Below are positions 1 to 9,276 of a DNA stretch of 64,000 nt, one piece after another. Both the position numbers and the translations under genes were made by a program. The DNA comes from Heterotrichella gracilis (taxonomy: Eukaryota; Sar; Xanthophyceae; Tribonematales; Xanthonemataceae): the NCBI GenBank assembly GCA_032358255.1, contig JAULBX010030152.1, forward strand, positions 120,275 through 184,274, read 5' to 3'. A model generated the notes under the pieces. It worked only from the letters and a program-made list of their open reading frames with translations. It made no database searches and had not been told where the DNA came from. Position 1 is the first letter of the stretch; every line of letters begins with the position of its first letter.

Positions 1-339
1 AACAAACTGGTAAGTCCGTTTGTCCGTCAGGATCGTCATGGACGTTTCCAGATCGTCATAGCGCGGCTTGATGAACATGTTGCGCCGATTCTTCGTTGGC
101 GTCAGCTCCCATGCCGACGTGTCACCAGCGGCAACCGACTGCAAGACCTCGTCTTGAGCGAACTGGATGTGCGTAACTGCCTTCGGCTTGGCTAGCACCA
201 GGTAGGTGTTGTCCTCGTCATAAGTGAACTGCACAAGACGGGAATCGCCCTGCAGTGGCGTTGCGACCAGCTCGGCGTTTACGGCGCTCAGGCTGCCCAG
301 GAGCAACGCGGTAGCGACCGCGAGTTGCTTGAGCTTCAT
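1..339 (-). CDS. virB9: VirB9/TrbG-like T4SS channel protein, N-terminal part (runs off the left edge)
   Basis: Only the first 113 codons are in the window. Residues 1-22 form a signal peptide (hydrophobic core AVATALLLGSLSAVNA), as expected for the outer-membrane-complex protein VirB9. The mature part has the beta-rich N-terminal style of the family (TPLQGDSRLVQFTYDED, then RRNMFIKPRYDDLETSMTILTDKR). The start codon overlaps the virB8 stop as ATGA, which supports the start and means translational coupling. The assignment rests on the motifs and on its place after virB8; virB10 would be expected just beyond the edge. Confidence 0.85.
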   Translation of the reverse strand, partial: MKLKQLAVATALLLGSLSAVNAELVATPLQGDSRLVQFTYDEDNTYLVLAKPKAVTHIQFAQDEVLQSVAAGDTSAWELTPTKNRRNMFIKPRYDDLETSMTILTDKRTYQFV

Positions 340-1121
340 CAGTTGACCCTCTCTTCGGATTCGTTGAAGAAAATTACGTAAAGACCCAGCGGGTTAGCAA
401 GCAGATCAGCCTCTTGCTTTGCGGGGTCAAGTTGATAGTGCAGGGTGAGGCGGTAGCGTTTTGCTGTCGCTTCACCAACACCGGTACCCGAATTGCGTTC
501 AATGACAGTAAGGAACACGAAAGCAATGCCTTCCTTGCTTGCATCCACAGATGTCACTTTGACTTCGCGGGACAGGCCGGGCTCGCGCTGCAAGCGCTCA
601 AAAGTGCGCTCGCGCAAACGGAATTCGGTGAACTGGTTGATCGCCTTATCGCGGGAACGGACGTTGGCGTATTTGTAGAGTTCCGGGGTGCGGATCTGGT
701 CGATTGAGTAGACCGCTTCGGCCCAGCGCGCCAACTCCGCCTTCACGACTGCGAGATTCGGCGCCACACGCTGGACTTCGACCGGCTTGTTGACCATTCC
801 AGTCTCAGGATTAACCTCCACTACCCAAGGACGGATTTCTTTAAGGGGGAGGATCATCACAAGCGCCGACAGGGCCAACAGTGCGCCCAGCGCGGCCAGC
901 ACCGTGATGATGAACATACGGTTCGAATTGACCATGGAGGACCCATAGATTTCAGCGAACTTATTTGCGCCTAGGCTGTAAGGGGACAGCGGGCTGTTTT
1001 CGTGATTGGCGATGGATGCTGGCTTTTTTGCCTCAACCTTCGCGGCCTGGCCGCCCAGGACGATCGAATCGCTGGGCTCGGCTGACTTGTCGGAGTGTTT
1101 CTTGAAGAGCTTCATAGACAT
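339..1121 (-). CDS. virB8: VirB8-like inner-membrane T4SS assembly factor
   Basis: This 260-residue protein has a cytoplasmic N-terminus, one membrane helix near residues 70-92 (IITVLAALGALLALSALVMI) and a periplasmic NTF2-like domain. VirB8 nucleates assembly of the secretion channel by contacting VirB9 and VirB10. The conserved VirB8 sequence style is visible in IRPWVVEVNPETGMV soon after the helix and in YRLTLHYQLDPAKQEADLLANPLGLYV near the end. It is the first gene after a 148-bp gap holding a terminator, so it may have its own promoter; TTGACT near 1200 is a possible -35 but no convincing -10 follows at normal spacing. Confidence 0.9.
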   Translation of the reverse strand: MSMKLFKKHSDKSAEPSDSIVLGGQAAKVEAKKPASIANHENSPLSPYSLGANKFAEIYGSSMVNSNRMFIITVLAALGALLALSALVMILPLKEIRPWVVEVNPETGMVNKPVEVQRVAPNLAVVKAELARWAEAVYSIDQIRTPELYKYANVRSRDKAINQFTEFRLRERTFERLQREPGLSREVKVTSVDASKEGIAFVFLTVIERNSGTGVGEATAKRYRLTLHYQLDPAKQEADLLANPLGLYVIFFNESEERVN

Positions 1122-1221
1122 TGACCTAGATTGGGTTCAATGCTATTGGTCGAGCGCGTTTCAATGTCCCGCTCTACACATCCCAATTGCCCCGTTGAGT
1201 CAACGGCCACCCCTGAGAAAC

Positions 1222-1250
1222 ACAAAAGCCCGCATAGAGCGGGCTTATTT
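1222..1250 (-). terminator. Rho-independent terminator after the 1270-1794 gene
   Basis: AAGCCCGC and GCGGGCTT form an 8-bp stem with a 5-base loop. On the minus strand it is followed by TTTTGTG. It separates the upstream transfer operon from virB8-virB9, though the weak T-run suggests partial read-through. Confidence 0.6.
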
Positions 1251-1269
1251 TTGGTGATTTCACTGCAGA

Positions 1270-1794
1270 CTAGAAAATCCGTTGCAGTATTGAGCCGCCG
1301 GCCATGTAAAGGACGCCGAGCAGCCCCAGCACGCCAGCCAAGGCAATGAAAGGATGCTCATAAGCATAGTGGGTCACAGAAGACTCAATGGCAAAAACGA
1401 CACTCTCGTTCTGGAGCTCGCCAATGGCGTCTCTTAGCATTTTTTCTTCCCAATCAAGGTCGGCTTCTGCCAAGGCGTTACGCAAAAGCGCCATCCGGGT
1501 GCGCCTCGGGTGCACTCGTGTGCCCTCAATGAACTTTGCCACGTCGGCGCGCCCCTGCTCCTGGGCGGCAGAATCTGCGGCTGCCTGCTCATCAGCTGAT
1601 AATTCCTCAGCGGCGAAATGACCGCCCTCCTGTTCAGGCGCGACAGAGATCACAACAGCCTGATCCATGGCCGACCAGGCCTGGTGTAAAGCCCGGCGAT
1701 CAGCCTCAGGGAGCGCCAATACTTGGCCTAACAGGGCTAACACCTTGGCGCGATCTGATTGGTGGCCGTCATCTGAAGGTTTGATCTCGTTCAT
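1270..1794 (-). CDS. Hypothetical tail-anchored protein of the transfer region
   Basis: The product has 174 residues. It is acidic and Ala/Glu-rich, with a single C-terminal membrane helix (FIALAGVLGLLGVLYMAGG) and no signal peptide, so it is probably inserted by its tail. The C-terminal layout (short helix, Tyr-Glu-His-Pro, then a Gly-rich membrane helix) recalls the DUF883/ElaB anchor, but the rest does not match, so no function is assigned. It overlaps virB1 by 4 bp and is co-transcribed with the secretion genes, which suggests a role in mating. Confidence 0.7.
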   Translation of the reverse strand: MNEIKPSDDGHQSDRAKVLALLGQVLALPEADRRALHQAWSAMDQAVVISVAPEQEGGHFAAEELSADEQAAADSAAQEQGRADVAKFIEGTRVHPRRTRMALLRNALAEADLDWEEKMLRDAIGELQNESVVFAIESSVTHYAYEHPFIALAGVLGLLGVLYMAGGSILQRIF

Positions 1795-2420
1795 TCCACA
1801 TCCAATGCAATAACGGTGTCTTTGGATTTCTGGCCTTTAGGCGTATGTGTGGCTGCTACGCTTTGAGGGCGGCAGGTATCCATGCTGTAGACCTTGAGCT
1901 TTTCGCCAGTTACGGCTCCCCACTCACGCATCGCGTTCCACACCAGCGCGGAATAGCGCCGGTTATAGCAGGGCGTTGCCGAATGGTAGGCTCCAATGGC
2001 AAACCAAGTGTTGCCGTAAGCATTGATCTGCTTTTTCAAGTGCCAGGCAGCTACATAGCTGCTCACACAGGCGTCCATCAGATCCTTTGGGGCGACGCCA
2101 TGACGTGCCAGTTCCTTGAAATGCATGGAGTTGATTTGTGCGATTCCAACGTCAACTGTTCCGTTCCGATTCTTGTTGATCGCGCCAGAGTTGAAATTGG
2201 ACTCAACCTTCATGATCCCACGCACGACCCACCCGTTGACACCGTGGTAATTTGCAGCTGCGGTCACGCAGTCGTTTGGCTGAAGCGGTTGTGGCAGGCC
2301 CTGCCCTGATGTGGCAACCGAGCCGGCCGGCACAGCAGATGGCTGACTTGCCGAAGCCAGCCCATGCCCAAACGAGGAAGCAGCCAGAGCCATGGCAGCA
2401 AGTGACCGGTACTTGGACAT
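1791..2420 (-). CDS. virB1: VirB1-like lytic transglycosylase
   Basis: This 209-residue protein has a signal peptide (residues 1-24, ending SASQ) and an SLT fold. The catalytic glutamate is in IMKVESNFN near residue 75, followed by VDVGIAQINSMHF and the late motif AIGAYHSATPCYNRRYSALVW. Such enzymes cut peptidoglycan locally so the secretion channel can cross the wall. The start overlaps the stop of the AAA+ ATPase gene by 1 bp (TAATG). Four cysteines suggest a disulfide-stabilised periplasmic enzyme. Confidence 0.9.
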   Translation of the reverse strand: MSKYRSLAAMALAASSFGHGLASASQPSAVPAGSVATSGQGLPQPLQPNDCVTAAANYHGVNGWVVRGIMKVESNFNSGAINKNRNGTVDVGIAQINSMHFKELARHGVAPKDLMDACVSSYVAAWHLKKQINAYGNTWFAIGAYHSATPCYNRRYSALVWNAMREWGAVTGEKLKVYSMDTCRPQSVAATHTPKGQKSKDTVIALDVE

Positions 2421-4471
2421 TAGCCGCGCCCCAGGACCGTGCTGATGCCGGTCTCAATGTCAGCCTGTGACACGACGATGCTGTCAGATGCGCTGTGGCT
2501 GATGGCGCGGTTCACTGCGTATTGCATGACTGCATCCACGTTGGCAATGCTTTCATCCCCGATCATGGAAGCAATCTCAGCAGGATTCAAGCCCGCGGCG
2601 ACCTTGACGCGGCGTTTGGCGATCCAGCCAGCAACGTGATTGCTGAGCTGGTCTCCAGAAGGCAGGCCAAACTCAACCTTCTCCGTGAATCGGCCGCCAC
2701 GCAGAAGTGCTGAGTCGATTTGGTCGGGATGGTTCGTAGCCGCCACCCACAGAACATCACGAGCACGGTCCGCTGCACCATCCATGAGGGTCAGCAGCTT
2801 ATTGGTGGACTCGGTGTTGTTCGAGTATTCGCGCGAACGCAGCAAGTCGTCAGCCTCATCAATGAAGATGATTGCAGGACGCAGTTCCTTGGCCTGGCCA
2901 TAGATCTTGTCCAGCGCCTTCGGGTCACGGGCCAGTTCGGCGCCAGAAGTGGTCAGGAACGCCCAACCAGCGGCCTTGGCCAGGGACTTGCATGCAGAGG
3001 TCTTGCCGGTGCCAGCTGGGCCATAGAACAGCACGCCAGTCGGCAGGGTGCCACCAAGACGCTCCACGCGAACCGGGTCAGCCAGACGGCCGGCAATCAT
3101 GGACAGGGCCTCGCGGGCATGCGGCTGAAGAATCAGCTGGTCCAGCGACATGGCCGAAGCAGTATCGGTGCCCTTGCGACCTTGCAGGCGGCGCAGAGCG
3201 GCCATGAAGTCATCGAACGTCACGGGACCGGTAGCCTTGCGGTCCGCGAGGTACGAAGGCATTTCCTCGGTCACGGCAAGGATGCGCTTCACGGAAAAGC
3301 CATTCCAGCGCTCAGCGACTGTCGCAATCAGGCTTTCCTCGACACTGTGACCGCGCATGTTGGACTTGACGCCCTGCTTGAGCAGGCCAACTCGGGCCTC
3401 CAGGTCGGGCGGCGTGATCTCCACCTTGAAGTCGAAGCGGCCTTCACGAACGGCAGCTGGGTCAAGACGGTCCATGTAGTTTGTAGCCGCGATCACGAGC
3501 ACCTTGTGCTTACGGATATCGACCAGAAGGGTCAGCAGCGCATTGACAACGTCGGTGTCTTCCTTGACCTGGTTGGAACCAGTGGTGCGATCGGGGATGA
3601 AGCTGTCGATTTCGTCAATGAACAGGACGCAAGGCTGCTGGCGTACGGCCTGCTGGAATGCGGTCTTGATTCGAACGGTACGCTCACCGACCCACTGGCT
3701 GGCCACATCAGAATGGGTCAGCTTGAGGAGCGGAAGCTTGAGTTCACCAGCCAGAGCCTCAGCAAAAACGGTCTTTCCGTTGCCGGGTTCGCCGTGCATC
3801 AGAATGCCATTGCGTGCTTCTTTGCCTTCGGCGCGCTTAGCCGTGATCGCCTTGCCAGCGGTCAGGAGACGTGCCTTGATATCGCTATTGCCGAAAATGT
3901 CAGCGAACTTGATGTTCGGAACTACGCGACGTGCGACAGCAGGCGCTTCTTCGGCCTTCTCACTGGTTGCATTGGCGCCGACTATCGACTTGGTACGTGC
4001 CACTTTCAGCTTGATTCCGTAGTTCCACTGGTACTTCACTGCAGCGTACGAAGCGCCCATGAGCGCGACCAGGGCCGGAACGGGCCAAAACCACTCGTTC
4101 TTAGCCTTGGTACCAAACAGCATCCAGATAACGAACGGCGCAGCGAAGTAGAAAAGGGTGGGCTTAACGATTTCAGTCAGGAGTTCGTCGCTCACAGAAT
4201 ATTGACGAGGCGTGTCCCAGTTCATTGCGCGGAACATGGCGCTGATAAAACGCGCAACGTGCACAACAATAATGATTAATGCGAGTGCCGCAACCAAGGC
4301 CAGAGGGGTCGAGAAATCCTTGCCGAACGGCCCGCGAAAATCGTTAGCCCAGAAGTACCCAGTCTGGTAGCCAAAGAATGAGCAAATCAACCATGCGGCA
4401 TGAAGGAGGGAGATCCCCTTCACGGCGATGATCGTGTACGTGGCGGCGTTGTATCGTGCGTTAAAAAGCAT
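2420..4471 (-). CDS. Membrane-anchored tandem AAA+ ATPase in the T4SS operon
   Basis: The product has 683 residues. The first 165 hold about four membrane helices. Two AAA+ modules follow: D1 with Walker A GEPGNGKT (about 230) and Walker B VLFIDEID (about 286), D2 with Walker A GPAGTGKT (about 487) and Walker B IIFIDEAD (about 540). Both have arginine-finger regions (REGRFDFK, RGGRFTEK). The arrangement resembles FtsH or Cdc48 remodelling ATPases, but there is no protease motif. It is not one of the usual VirB1-VirB11 parts. Its position between virB6 and virB1 suggests it remodels or recycles the mating apparatus. It has its own promoter at 4493-4520. Confidence 0.85.
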   Translation of the reverse strand: MLFNARYNAATYTIIAVKGISLLHAAWLICSFFGYQTGYFWANDFRGPFGKDFSTPLALVAALALIIIVVHVARFISAMFRAMNWDTPRQYSVSDELLTEIVKPTLFYFAAPFVIWMLFGTKAKNEWFWPVPALVALMGASYAAVKYQWNYGIKLKVARTKSIVGANATSEKAEEAPAVARRVVPNIKFADIFGNSDIKARLLTAGKAITAKRAEGKEARNGILMHGEPGNGKTVFAEALAGELKLPLLKLTHSDVASQWVGERTVRIKTAFQQAVRQQPCVLFIDEIDSFIPDRTTGSNQVKEDTDVVNALLTLLVDIRKHKVLVIAATNYMDRLDPAAVREGRFDFKVEITPPDLEARVGLLKQGVKSNMRGHSVEESLIATVAERWNGFSVKRILAVTEEMPSYLADRKATGPVTFDDFMAALRRLQGRKGTDTASAMSLDQLILQPHAREALSMIAGRLADPVRVERLGGTLPTGVLFYGPAGTGKTSACKSLAKAAGWAFLTTSGAELARDPKALDKIYGQAKELRPAIIFIDEADDLLRSREYSNNTESTNKLLTLMDGAADRARDVLWVAATNHPDQIDSALLRGGRFTEKVEFGLPSGDQLSNHVAGWIAKRRVKVAAGLNPAEIASMIGDESIANVDAVMQYAVNRAISHSASDSIVVSQADIETGISTVLGRG

Positions 4472-4481
4472 AGTCTTGATT

Positions 4482-4520
4482 CCTATGCTTCCAAATTAAC
4501 ATAGGTCTTGGGTCTGTCAA
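4482..4520 (-). promoter_or_regulatory. Promoter and inverted repeat upstream of the AAA+ ATPase gene
   Basis: On the minus strand TTGACA (4515-4520) lies 16 bp from TAATTT (4493-4498). The -10 box sits inside an inverted repeat, CCTATG-N12-CATAGG (4482-4505), which would suit a repressor. It lacks the CCATC element of the maintenance promoters. Confidence 0.65.
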
Positions 4521-4525
4521 CCCCA

Positions 4526-5953
4526 TTAAACAGAGACCGACATTAGGGCGCTCTTCTTGTCTTCCGCTGTGCTTCTTGATTGATTGGCGTAGCCCTGCAT
4601 GTATGCGCGATGCTGGGTCGGGCTCTTATACCTGCCGGTGGACGCTGAATATCCCATCTTCGCGTCCGCCGCGCCAGACCTGGCCGCAGCTATACGCCCG
4701 CCCGTTTGGTTCCATGCTCCTTGCGCCGCCTCACCAGCTGCTGCAGGGGCCTTTCCGCCAATAGAGTTAGTCACGGCCTTGGAGCCAGAGAACCCAACGC
4801 CACTTGCGGCACCGCTGATAAGGCCCGTCCCAATCGATGGGGCTTGAGCCATGAGGATCGCAGAAAGCATGGCCAGAAGGATGACCACACCGAACTGGAC
4901 AATATCAGCTGTCAGTAGCGAAAACGCGTCCTGTCCACCCATTTCTTTACCGATCTTCTCGGCAGCAACAACCATCTGAGCGAACAAGTTGTTCGAAATC
5001 CCAAGCATAAATGCGGCCACCAACTTGATCATGGATGTGCCCAGGAGAAAGTTTAACCAGGACTGGAATATGCCCTGAAGCGGCTTAAACAGCAGGAATG
5101 GGACCATTACCGGGGCAAGCGTGACAGCCAAACTTACACCAACCATTGCAAAGACCACGACGCACACGAATGTAATGCCCGCAAGCATAACGATGAATGT
5201 CGTGATAATTTTGGCGACAATGGAGTACACGGCCGAAATTAGCATTGCCGGCGCGCTCATCAAGTCAGACCACTCAAACTTGATCGACTTCGCTTCAATC
5301 TTCCAAATGTGATAGATCGACTTGAATGTGCCTTCAAGGCCCGCGCCGATTGCGTTCTCTAATTTCGACAGGTCGTACCCGGTAATAGCGGACCCGATCT
5401 TGTCGACGGTCATGCCAATTAGGTGAGCGCCTGTTGTTCTACCAGTTCCAGCGTTGTTGAAGCTCGGATAGTCCGTGAACGCAATCATGAAGACCACACC
5501 AAATGCCATGAACAGCGGCGTCCACTCACCAAAAAGTTCTCCCAGCCCCTTCCCGGCTGCCATCGTTTTAACTGCCCCCCAGATCATTCCTGTGGCAAGC
5601 AAGAACGTAGTGATGTACAGGCCAGTGTCACGGAGGCTTTGAAAAACGGAGGACTTGTCAATTGCTGTCCTTACGGCCGTGGCGAGTTGTTCAGCTACGC
5701 TGTCTGTGTCATACCCCATAGGTTGAACAGTTGTTGCATCCACTTCTTTCGCAGTAGTTTGAGCACCAGCATATGCCACGCCAAGTCCAACCACAACCGC
5801 AATGATCGCGATCGTCAGTCGCTTTCTCAACTTCTGATTGGTACGTACGTTTTCAACTAATCGAGCGAACCCTGCGACAATCGATGCGAGTGCTGAAGCG
5901 AACCACGCTCTGGCGGGGTTCTCGTAGAGTTGATAGTGAGGCAGTGATTCCAT
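4526..5953 (-). CDS. virB6: VirB6/TrbL-like polytopic T4SS membrane protein
   Basis: This 475-residue protein has a first membrane helix near residues 45-65 and a cluster of five or six more between about 110 and 370, including the long AMVGVSLAVTLAPVMVPFLL segment. This is the VirB6/TrbL pattern. The soluble C-terminal 90 residues are Gly/Ala/Ser-rich. VirB6 forms part of the inner-membrane pore through which DNA passes. It follows virB5 by 11 bp. Confidence 0.88.
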   Translation of the reverse strand: MESLPHYQLYENPARAWFASALASIVAGFARLVENVRTNQKLRKRLTIAIIAVVVGLGVAYAGAQTTAKEVDATTVQPMGYDTDSVAEQLATAVRTAIDKSSVFQSLRDTGLYITTFLLATGMIWGAVKTMAAGKGLGELFGEWTPLFMAFGVVFMIAFTDYPSFNNAGTGRTTGAHLIGMTVDKIGSAITGYDLSKLENAIGAGLEGTFKSIYHIWKIEAKSIKFEWSDLMSAPAMLISAVYSIVAKIITTFIVMLAGITFVCVVVFAMVGVSLAVTLAPVMVPFLLFKPLQGIFQSWLNFLLGTSMIKLVAAFMLGISNNLFAQMVVAAEKIGKEMGGQDAFSLLTADIVQFGVVILLAMLSAILMAQAPSIGTGLISGAASGVGFSGSKAVTNSIGGKAPAAAGEAAQGAWNQTGGRIAAARSGAADAKMGYSASTGRYKSPTQHRAYMQGYANQSRSTAEDKKSALMSVSV

Positions 5954-5964
5954 TTTAAGCTGCC

Positions 5965-6732
5965 TTAATTGATACCGAGAGCCGAACGCTGGCGCTTTTG
6001 AATCGCTTGCTGCCGCTTGTAGACCAGATCAAGTTGGGTTGCCTGTGTTGCGGCATCAGCTTTCGGCTCAACCTTACTCGCCCTGGCGCGCGACTCCTCC
6101 ACCATGAGTTCCAGCATTCTTCCGTTCTGCAGGATCACGCGGTTGATCTGCATGTTTAATCGCTGAATTGACTCGTGCTGTCCAAGGCTGTTCGGGATCT
6201 CTTGAGCAAACTGTTGGACAGCCTTTCCGTCATCAATCACCTGCTGCATGATCTCAGCTTCACGGGCTATGCGAGCCTGTTCAGATGCAACGCCTGATTC
6301 ATAGTCGGCAATCTTGCGCTGTCGGTAGACTTCCCAGGAAGGCCCCCCAACCTTGGCTTCTGTGACGCGGTTGTCCAATGCCTGTTGCTGCTGCTGGGTG
6401 GAGCCCATCAGCTTCTCCAGCTGACTCTTGTAATACTGAGCCCGCGAGATTTCCCAATTGATCTTGCTCAAGTCCTGCGTTGCAATACCAGGATCAATGC
6501 CCGTCGTGTTCTTGATGGTCATGCGCAGCTGCTCCATCTGAGTCAGCCAACCGTTTACGGCGCCCATGGCTGTAGTTGCACCATCCATTTGCACCATTAC
6601 CAGCTGAACAAAGTTCAGAATCTGTGTCCATTCAGATGCGCCGCCAGCCATCGCTCCAGCGTGGGCGGTTGGTGCAGTCACAGACGATATGGCAACCGTG
6701 ATGGCGGCTACAATTTTCTTAAACTTCAACAT
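5965..6732 (-). CDS. virB5: VirB5-like minor pilin / adhesin
   Basis: Starting at 6732 gives 255 residues with a clear signal peptide (LKFKKIVAAITVAISSV...AHA); a longer reading from 6777 would bury that signal, so it was not used. The mature protein is helical and Gln-rich, typical of VirB5, which sits at the pilus tip and contacts recipients. The start lies 14 bp inside the end of virB4. Confidence 0.85.
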   Translation of the reverse strand: MLKFKKIVAAITVAISSVTAPTAHAGAMAGGASEWTQILNFVQLVMVQMDGATTAMGAVNGWLTQMEQLRMTIKNTTGIDPGIATQDLSKINWEISRAQYYKSQLEKLMGSTQQQQQALDNRVTEAKVGGPSWEVYRQRKIADYESGVASEQARIAREAEIMQQVIDDGKAVQQFAQEIPNSLGQHESIQRLNMQINRVILQNGRMLELMVEESRARASKVEPKADAATQATQLDLVYKRQQAIQKRQRSALGIN

Positions 6733-9265
6733 GGAGTACTTCCTTTGCGAATCGGATTTCCCAACCGGAGCCGCCATTTGCAGCTGCAGCAGTCACGCTT
6801 TCACGCATGGCCGGTGACGAAGATGCTTCGTTAATTGCGATCAGCAGTGGCGGCATATTTGCACTCACCAGCCGCGTCACCGAAGGCTTGACAAGCAAAT
6901 AGTCTCGCTTGGGGATAGCTCTGCCAAGGATGTGCATTTGCTCATCATTAATTCCAAACACAGAGCGGTAGAGATCGGCTTGCTGGTGCACCGATGACTT
7001 GGCTGACGGCAAGAGAATCTGAGTAGGAATGTTCGTCACGAAACTGCCAATATTGGGCAGACGGGCGATTTCATCCAGCGACTGAGTCGCGAACATCAGG
7101 AAAGCGCGCTTCTTTCGGAAGGTACGGAGCCAGTCTTCCATCTTGTTCGCGAAGGTCGGGTTGGCGAGCATGTACCAGGCCTCCTCGACGTAGATCATGG
7201 TCGGCGTAGTCCCATCCAGGCGCTGTTCGATACACCAAAAAGCGTAGTCCATGAACGGGCTGGCCAGCTGCGGCGACTGGAGGATGCCACCACATTCCAT
7301 GCCTACCATTGTGGTCAGCTCGAAGTTGTCCTGGTCGTTATCGAAGTAGCCAGCGTAAGGGCCACGACCAATCGTATCCTCCTCATCATCAGTACGGTCG
7401 ACATAGGGAGCCAGCTTGGCAGCCAGTGTCTGATCGGTACCCGATATCAGGGCGTACAACGCCGATAGACGCCAGTTCGAAGCAGGCGACTTGCGCAGCG
7501 CTTGAATAGCGGTGTAGATCGTCTGCCCCTCAACGGATGAGACCGTGTTCCCACCGGCCCCAATCAGCACTTCAACCCACTGGCGAAGACGCAGGTCATC
7601 GTTTGCACTCAGCATCACCCGCACAGGATTCATGCCGATGTTTCGACCATTCTTAGTCGACAGGTCTATGTGCTTTCCGCCCATCAGAACCGTTGCAACC
7701 ATCAAAGAATGATCCTTGTCGAAGACGAACGTCTGCGACGGCTTGTACTTTTGAAACTGGGCCAGGAACAGCGTCACCAGCGACGTCTTACCAGAGCCGG
7801 AGCCGCCGACAATGGCCGTGTGACCTAGATCAGTCTCATGGGGGTTAAAGTCGTACGTGATCCCGTAGGGGGTCAGGAAGCGCGTCATTGGCGGCACTTC
7901 CTCCCCTGCCAGGCGTGAGAACAGCGGGTGACTCGATTCGCCACGGCTGATCGTGCGAATAGGCGCGAGGTCTGCAAGGTTCGCCGTAGAAGCCAGCTTC
8001 CAGCGCATGATCCCGTCTGCATTACCCGGGATAGATGCCATGATGGCCGACAAAAGGCCTTGGCGTTCCCGCAGAATCGTGAATCCATTTGCTCGAAGAT
8101 TGCTGGACATGAGGTCAGCTGCGTTTTCGGCTTCCTTCTGGGATTTGCCCAGGGCCAGAACGGTCATGTTGTAGTGGCCGTAACTGACATCGCCGGTCGT
8201 AAGTTCGATGAGCGCCTCCTGGGCGTCTTCTGCAAGCTTCACGTTACCGGTGTTGACTTTCTCGCTTTCTTGATCCGTCACACGCTCTGCAACCCGAGTC
8301 AGGACCGACTTGACTTCGGAGCGGTAGAACATTTCAGCGTCCTGAATCTCTTTCTCTGCTACTTGTCTGTCAAGGATACGGAAGCACTGCACGAGCACGT
8401 ACTCACAGTCAACCCCCATCAACTGATCCATGTGGCCACTAAAAGCTTCCGTCGGGGTTACAGTGGTCGAAAGAGCAGCGACAAACGTAGAGGTACTCGG
8501 TCCCTTGAATTCAAACTGGTCGTTGCGCCGCACCAGCATGTCATTCGCGAGATAGGTATTCAGGTAGGCGAGTTCAGACGGCTGCTTCACAGGGCCACGT
8601 GGAGATGCAAGGTTGGCGCGTGCGTGCAGTTCACCAAGCAGGTCATCGCCCTGCAGGCGCTTGAACCCCAGGTTGAGTTCAACTATTCCGGAGAAGGCCG
8701 CAAGCGTCTTTTCGAACTCATCTGCCATATCGGCCAGCTGCCCACGCACACGAGCAACTGCGCCCTTATCGGTAAACCGGCGTTTCAGCAGCTCTCGCAG
8801 TGCAGGGAGGACCTGGCCATCATTAGCCTCGATTTCAGTGCGGAGCGATTCGAAGAAGGCCTCACTCTTGTTCGGGAAATTGAACGACAGGTACATGCGC
8901 TGGTTGAGGACAGCATTCCGCTGACGAGTTAGCGTCTGCTCCCATTGCTTGTCGATTGCAGCGGCAATTGGACTGATGAAGTCTGCCTTGAGGTACCCCT
9001 CGACGAATCGACGCTCCTGAATCGTCCAGATCGTAACGCGGTCCCCCAAAGTGCGTAGCGCTGTCTGGAGTTGGTCGATCTTCTGGTCCGAATGGAAATC
9101 CTCGCGACCTTCCACGTCCGAGCCTTCGAACGTGTAGGCAGCCAAGAGCGAGCCGTCTTGGCACAGCACCAGGCCAGGCGAAACCATGCCGAACCACGGA
9201 AGAAGTTCAGCATAGGAGCTCGCCGCCTTACGCGGCTTGGAATAGAGGTCTTCGAAGGAAATCAT
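6719..9265 (-). CDS. virB4: VirB4/TrbE-like T4SS ATPase
   Basis: This 848-residue ATPase energises pilus assembly and substrate transfer. An N-terminal CagE/TrbE/VirB4 domain precedes Walker A in VGGSGSGKTSL (about residue 490). Walker B lies in TMIYVEEAW and the family motif FATQSLDEIARL follows near residue 750. The start is preceded by AAGGTG at good spacing. It follows virB3, 11 bp away. Confidence 0.95.
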   Translation of the reverse strand: MISFEDLYSKPRKAASSYAELLPWFGMVSPGLVLCQDGSLLAAYTFEGSDVEGREDFHSDQKIDQLQTALRTLGDRVTIWTIQERRFVEGYLKADFISPIAAAIDKQWEQTLTRQRNAVLNQRMYLSFNFPNKSEAFFESLRTEIEANDGQVLPALRELLKRRFTDKGAVARVRGQLADMADEFEKTLAAFSGIVELNLGFKRLQGDDLLGELHARANLASPRGPVKQPSELAYLNTYLANDMLVRRNDQFEFKGPSTSTFVAALSTTVTPTEAFSGHMDQLMGVDCEYVLVQCFRILDRQVAEKEIQDAEMFYRSEVKSVLTRVAERVTDQESEKVNTGNVKLAEDAQEALIELTTGDVSYGHYNMTVLALGKSQKEAENAADLMSSNLRANGFTILRERQGLLSAIMASIPGNADGIMRWKLASTANLADLAPIRTISRGESSHPLFSRLAGEEVPPMTRFLTPYGITYDFNPHETDLGHTAIVGGSGSGKTSLVTLFLAQFQKYKPSQTFVFDKDHSLMVATVLMGGKHIDLSTKNGRNIGMNPVRVMLSANDDLRLRQWVEVLIGAGGNTVSSVEGQTIYTAIQALRKSPASNWRLSALYALISGTDQTLAAKLAPYVDRTDDEEDTIGRGPYAGYFDNDQDNFELTTMVGMECGGILQSPQLASPFMDYAFWCIEQRLDGTTPTMIYVEEAWYMLANPTFANKMEDWLRTFRKKRAFLMFATQSLDEIARLPNIGSFVTNIPTQILLPSAKSSVHQQADLYRSVFGINDEQMHILGRAIPKRDYLLVKPSVTRLVSANMPPLLIAINEASSSPAMRESVTAAAANGGSGWEIRFAKEVLHVEV

Positions 9266-9276
9266 TCGGCACCTTG

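Noticed and set aside
2720-4279. 519-codon plus-strand open frame opposite the AAA+ ATPase
   Set aside because: It is the antisense shadow of a GC-rich gene with two intact AAA+ domains. No ribosome site or recognisable motif.
5965-6777. Upstream start of virB5 at 6777
   Set aside because: It places 15 polar residues ahead of a clear signal peptide and lengthens the overlap with virB4; ATG 6732 is better.
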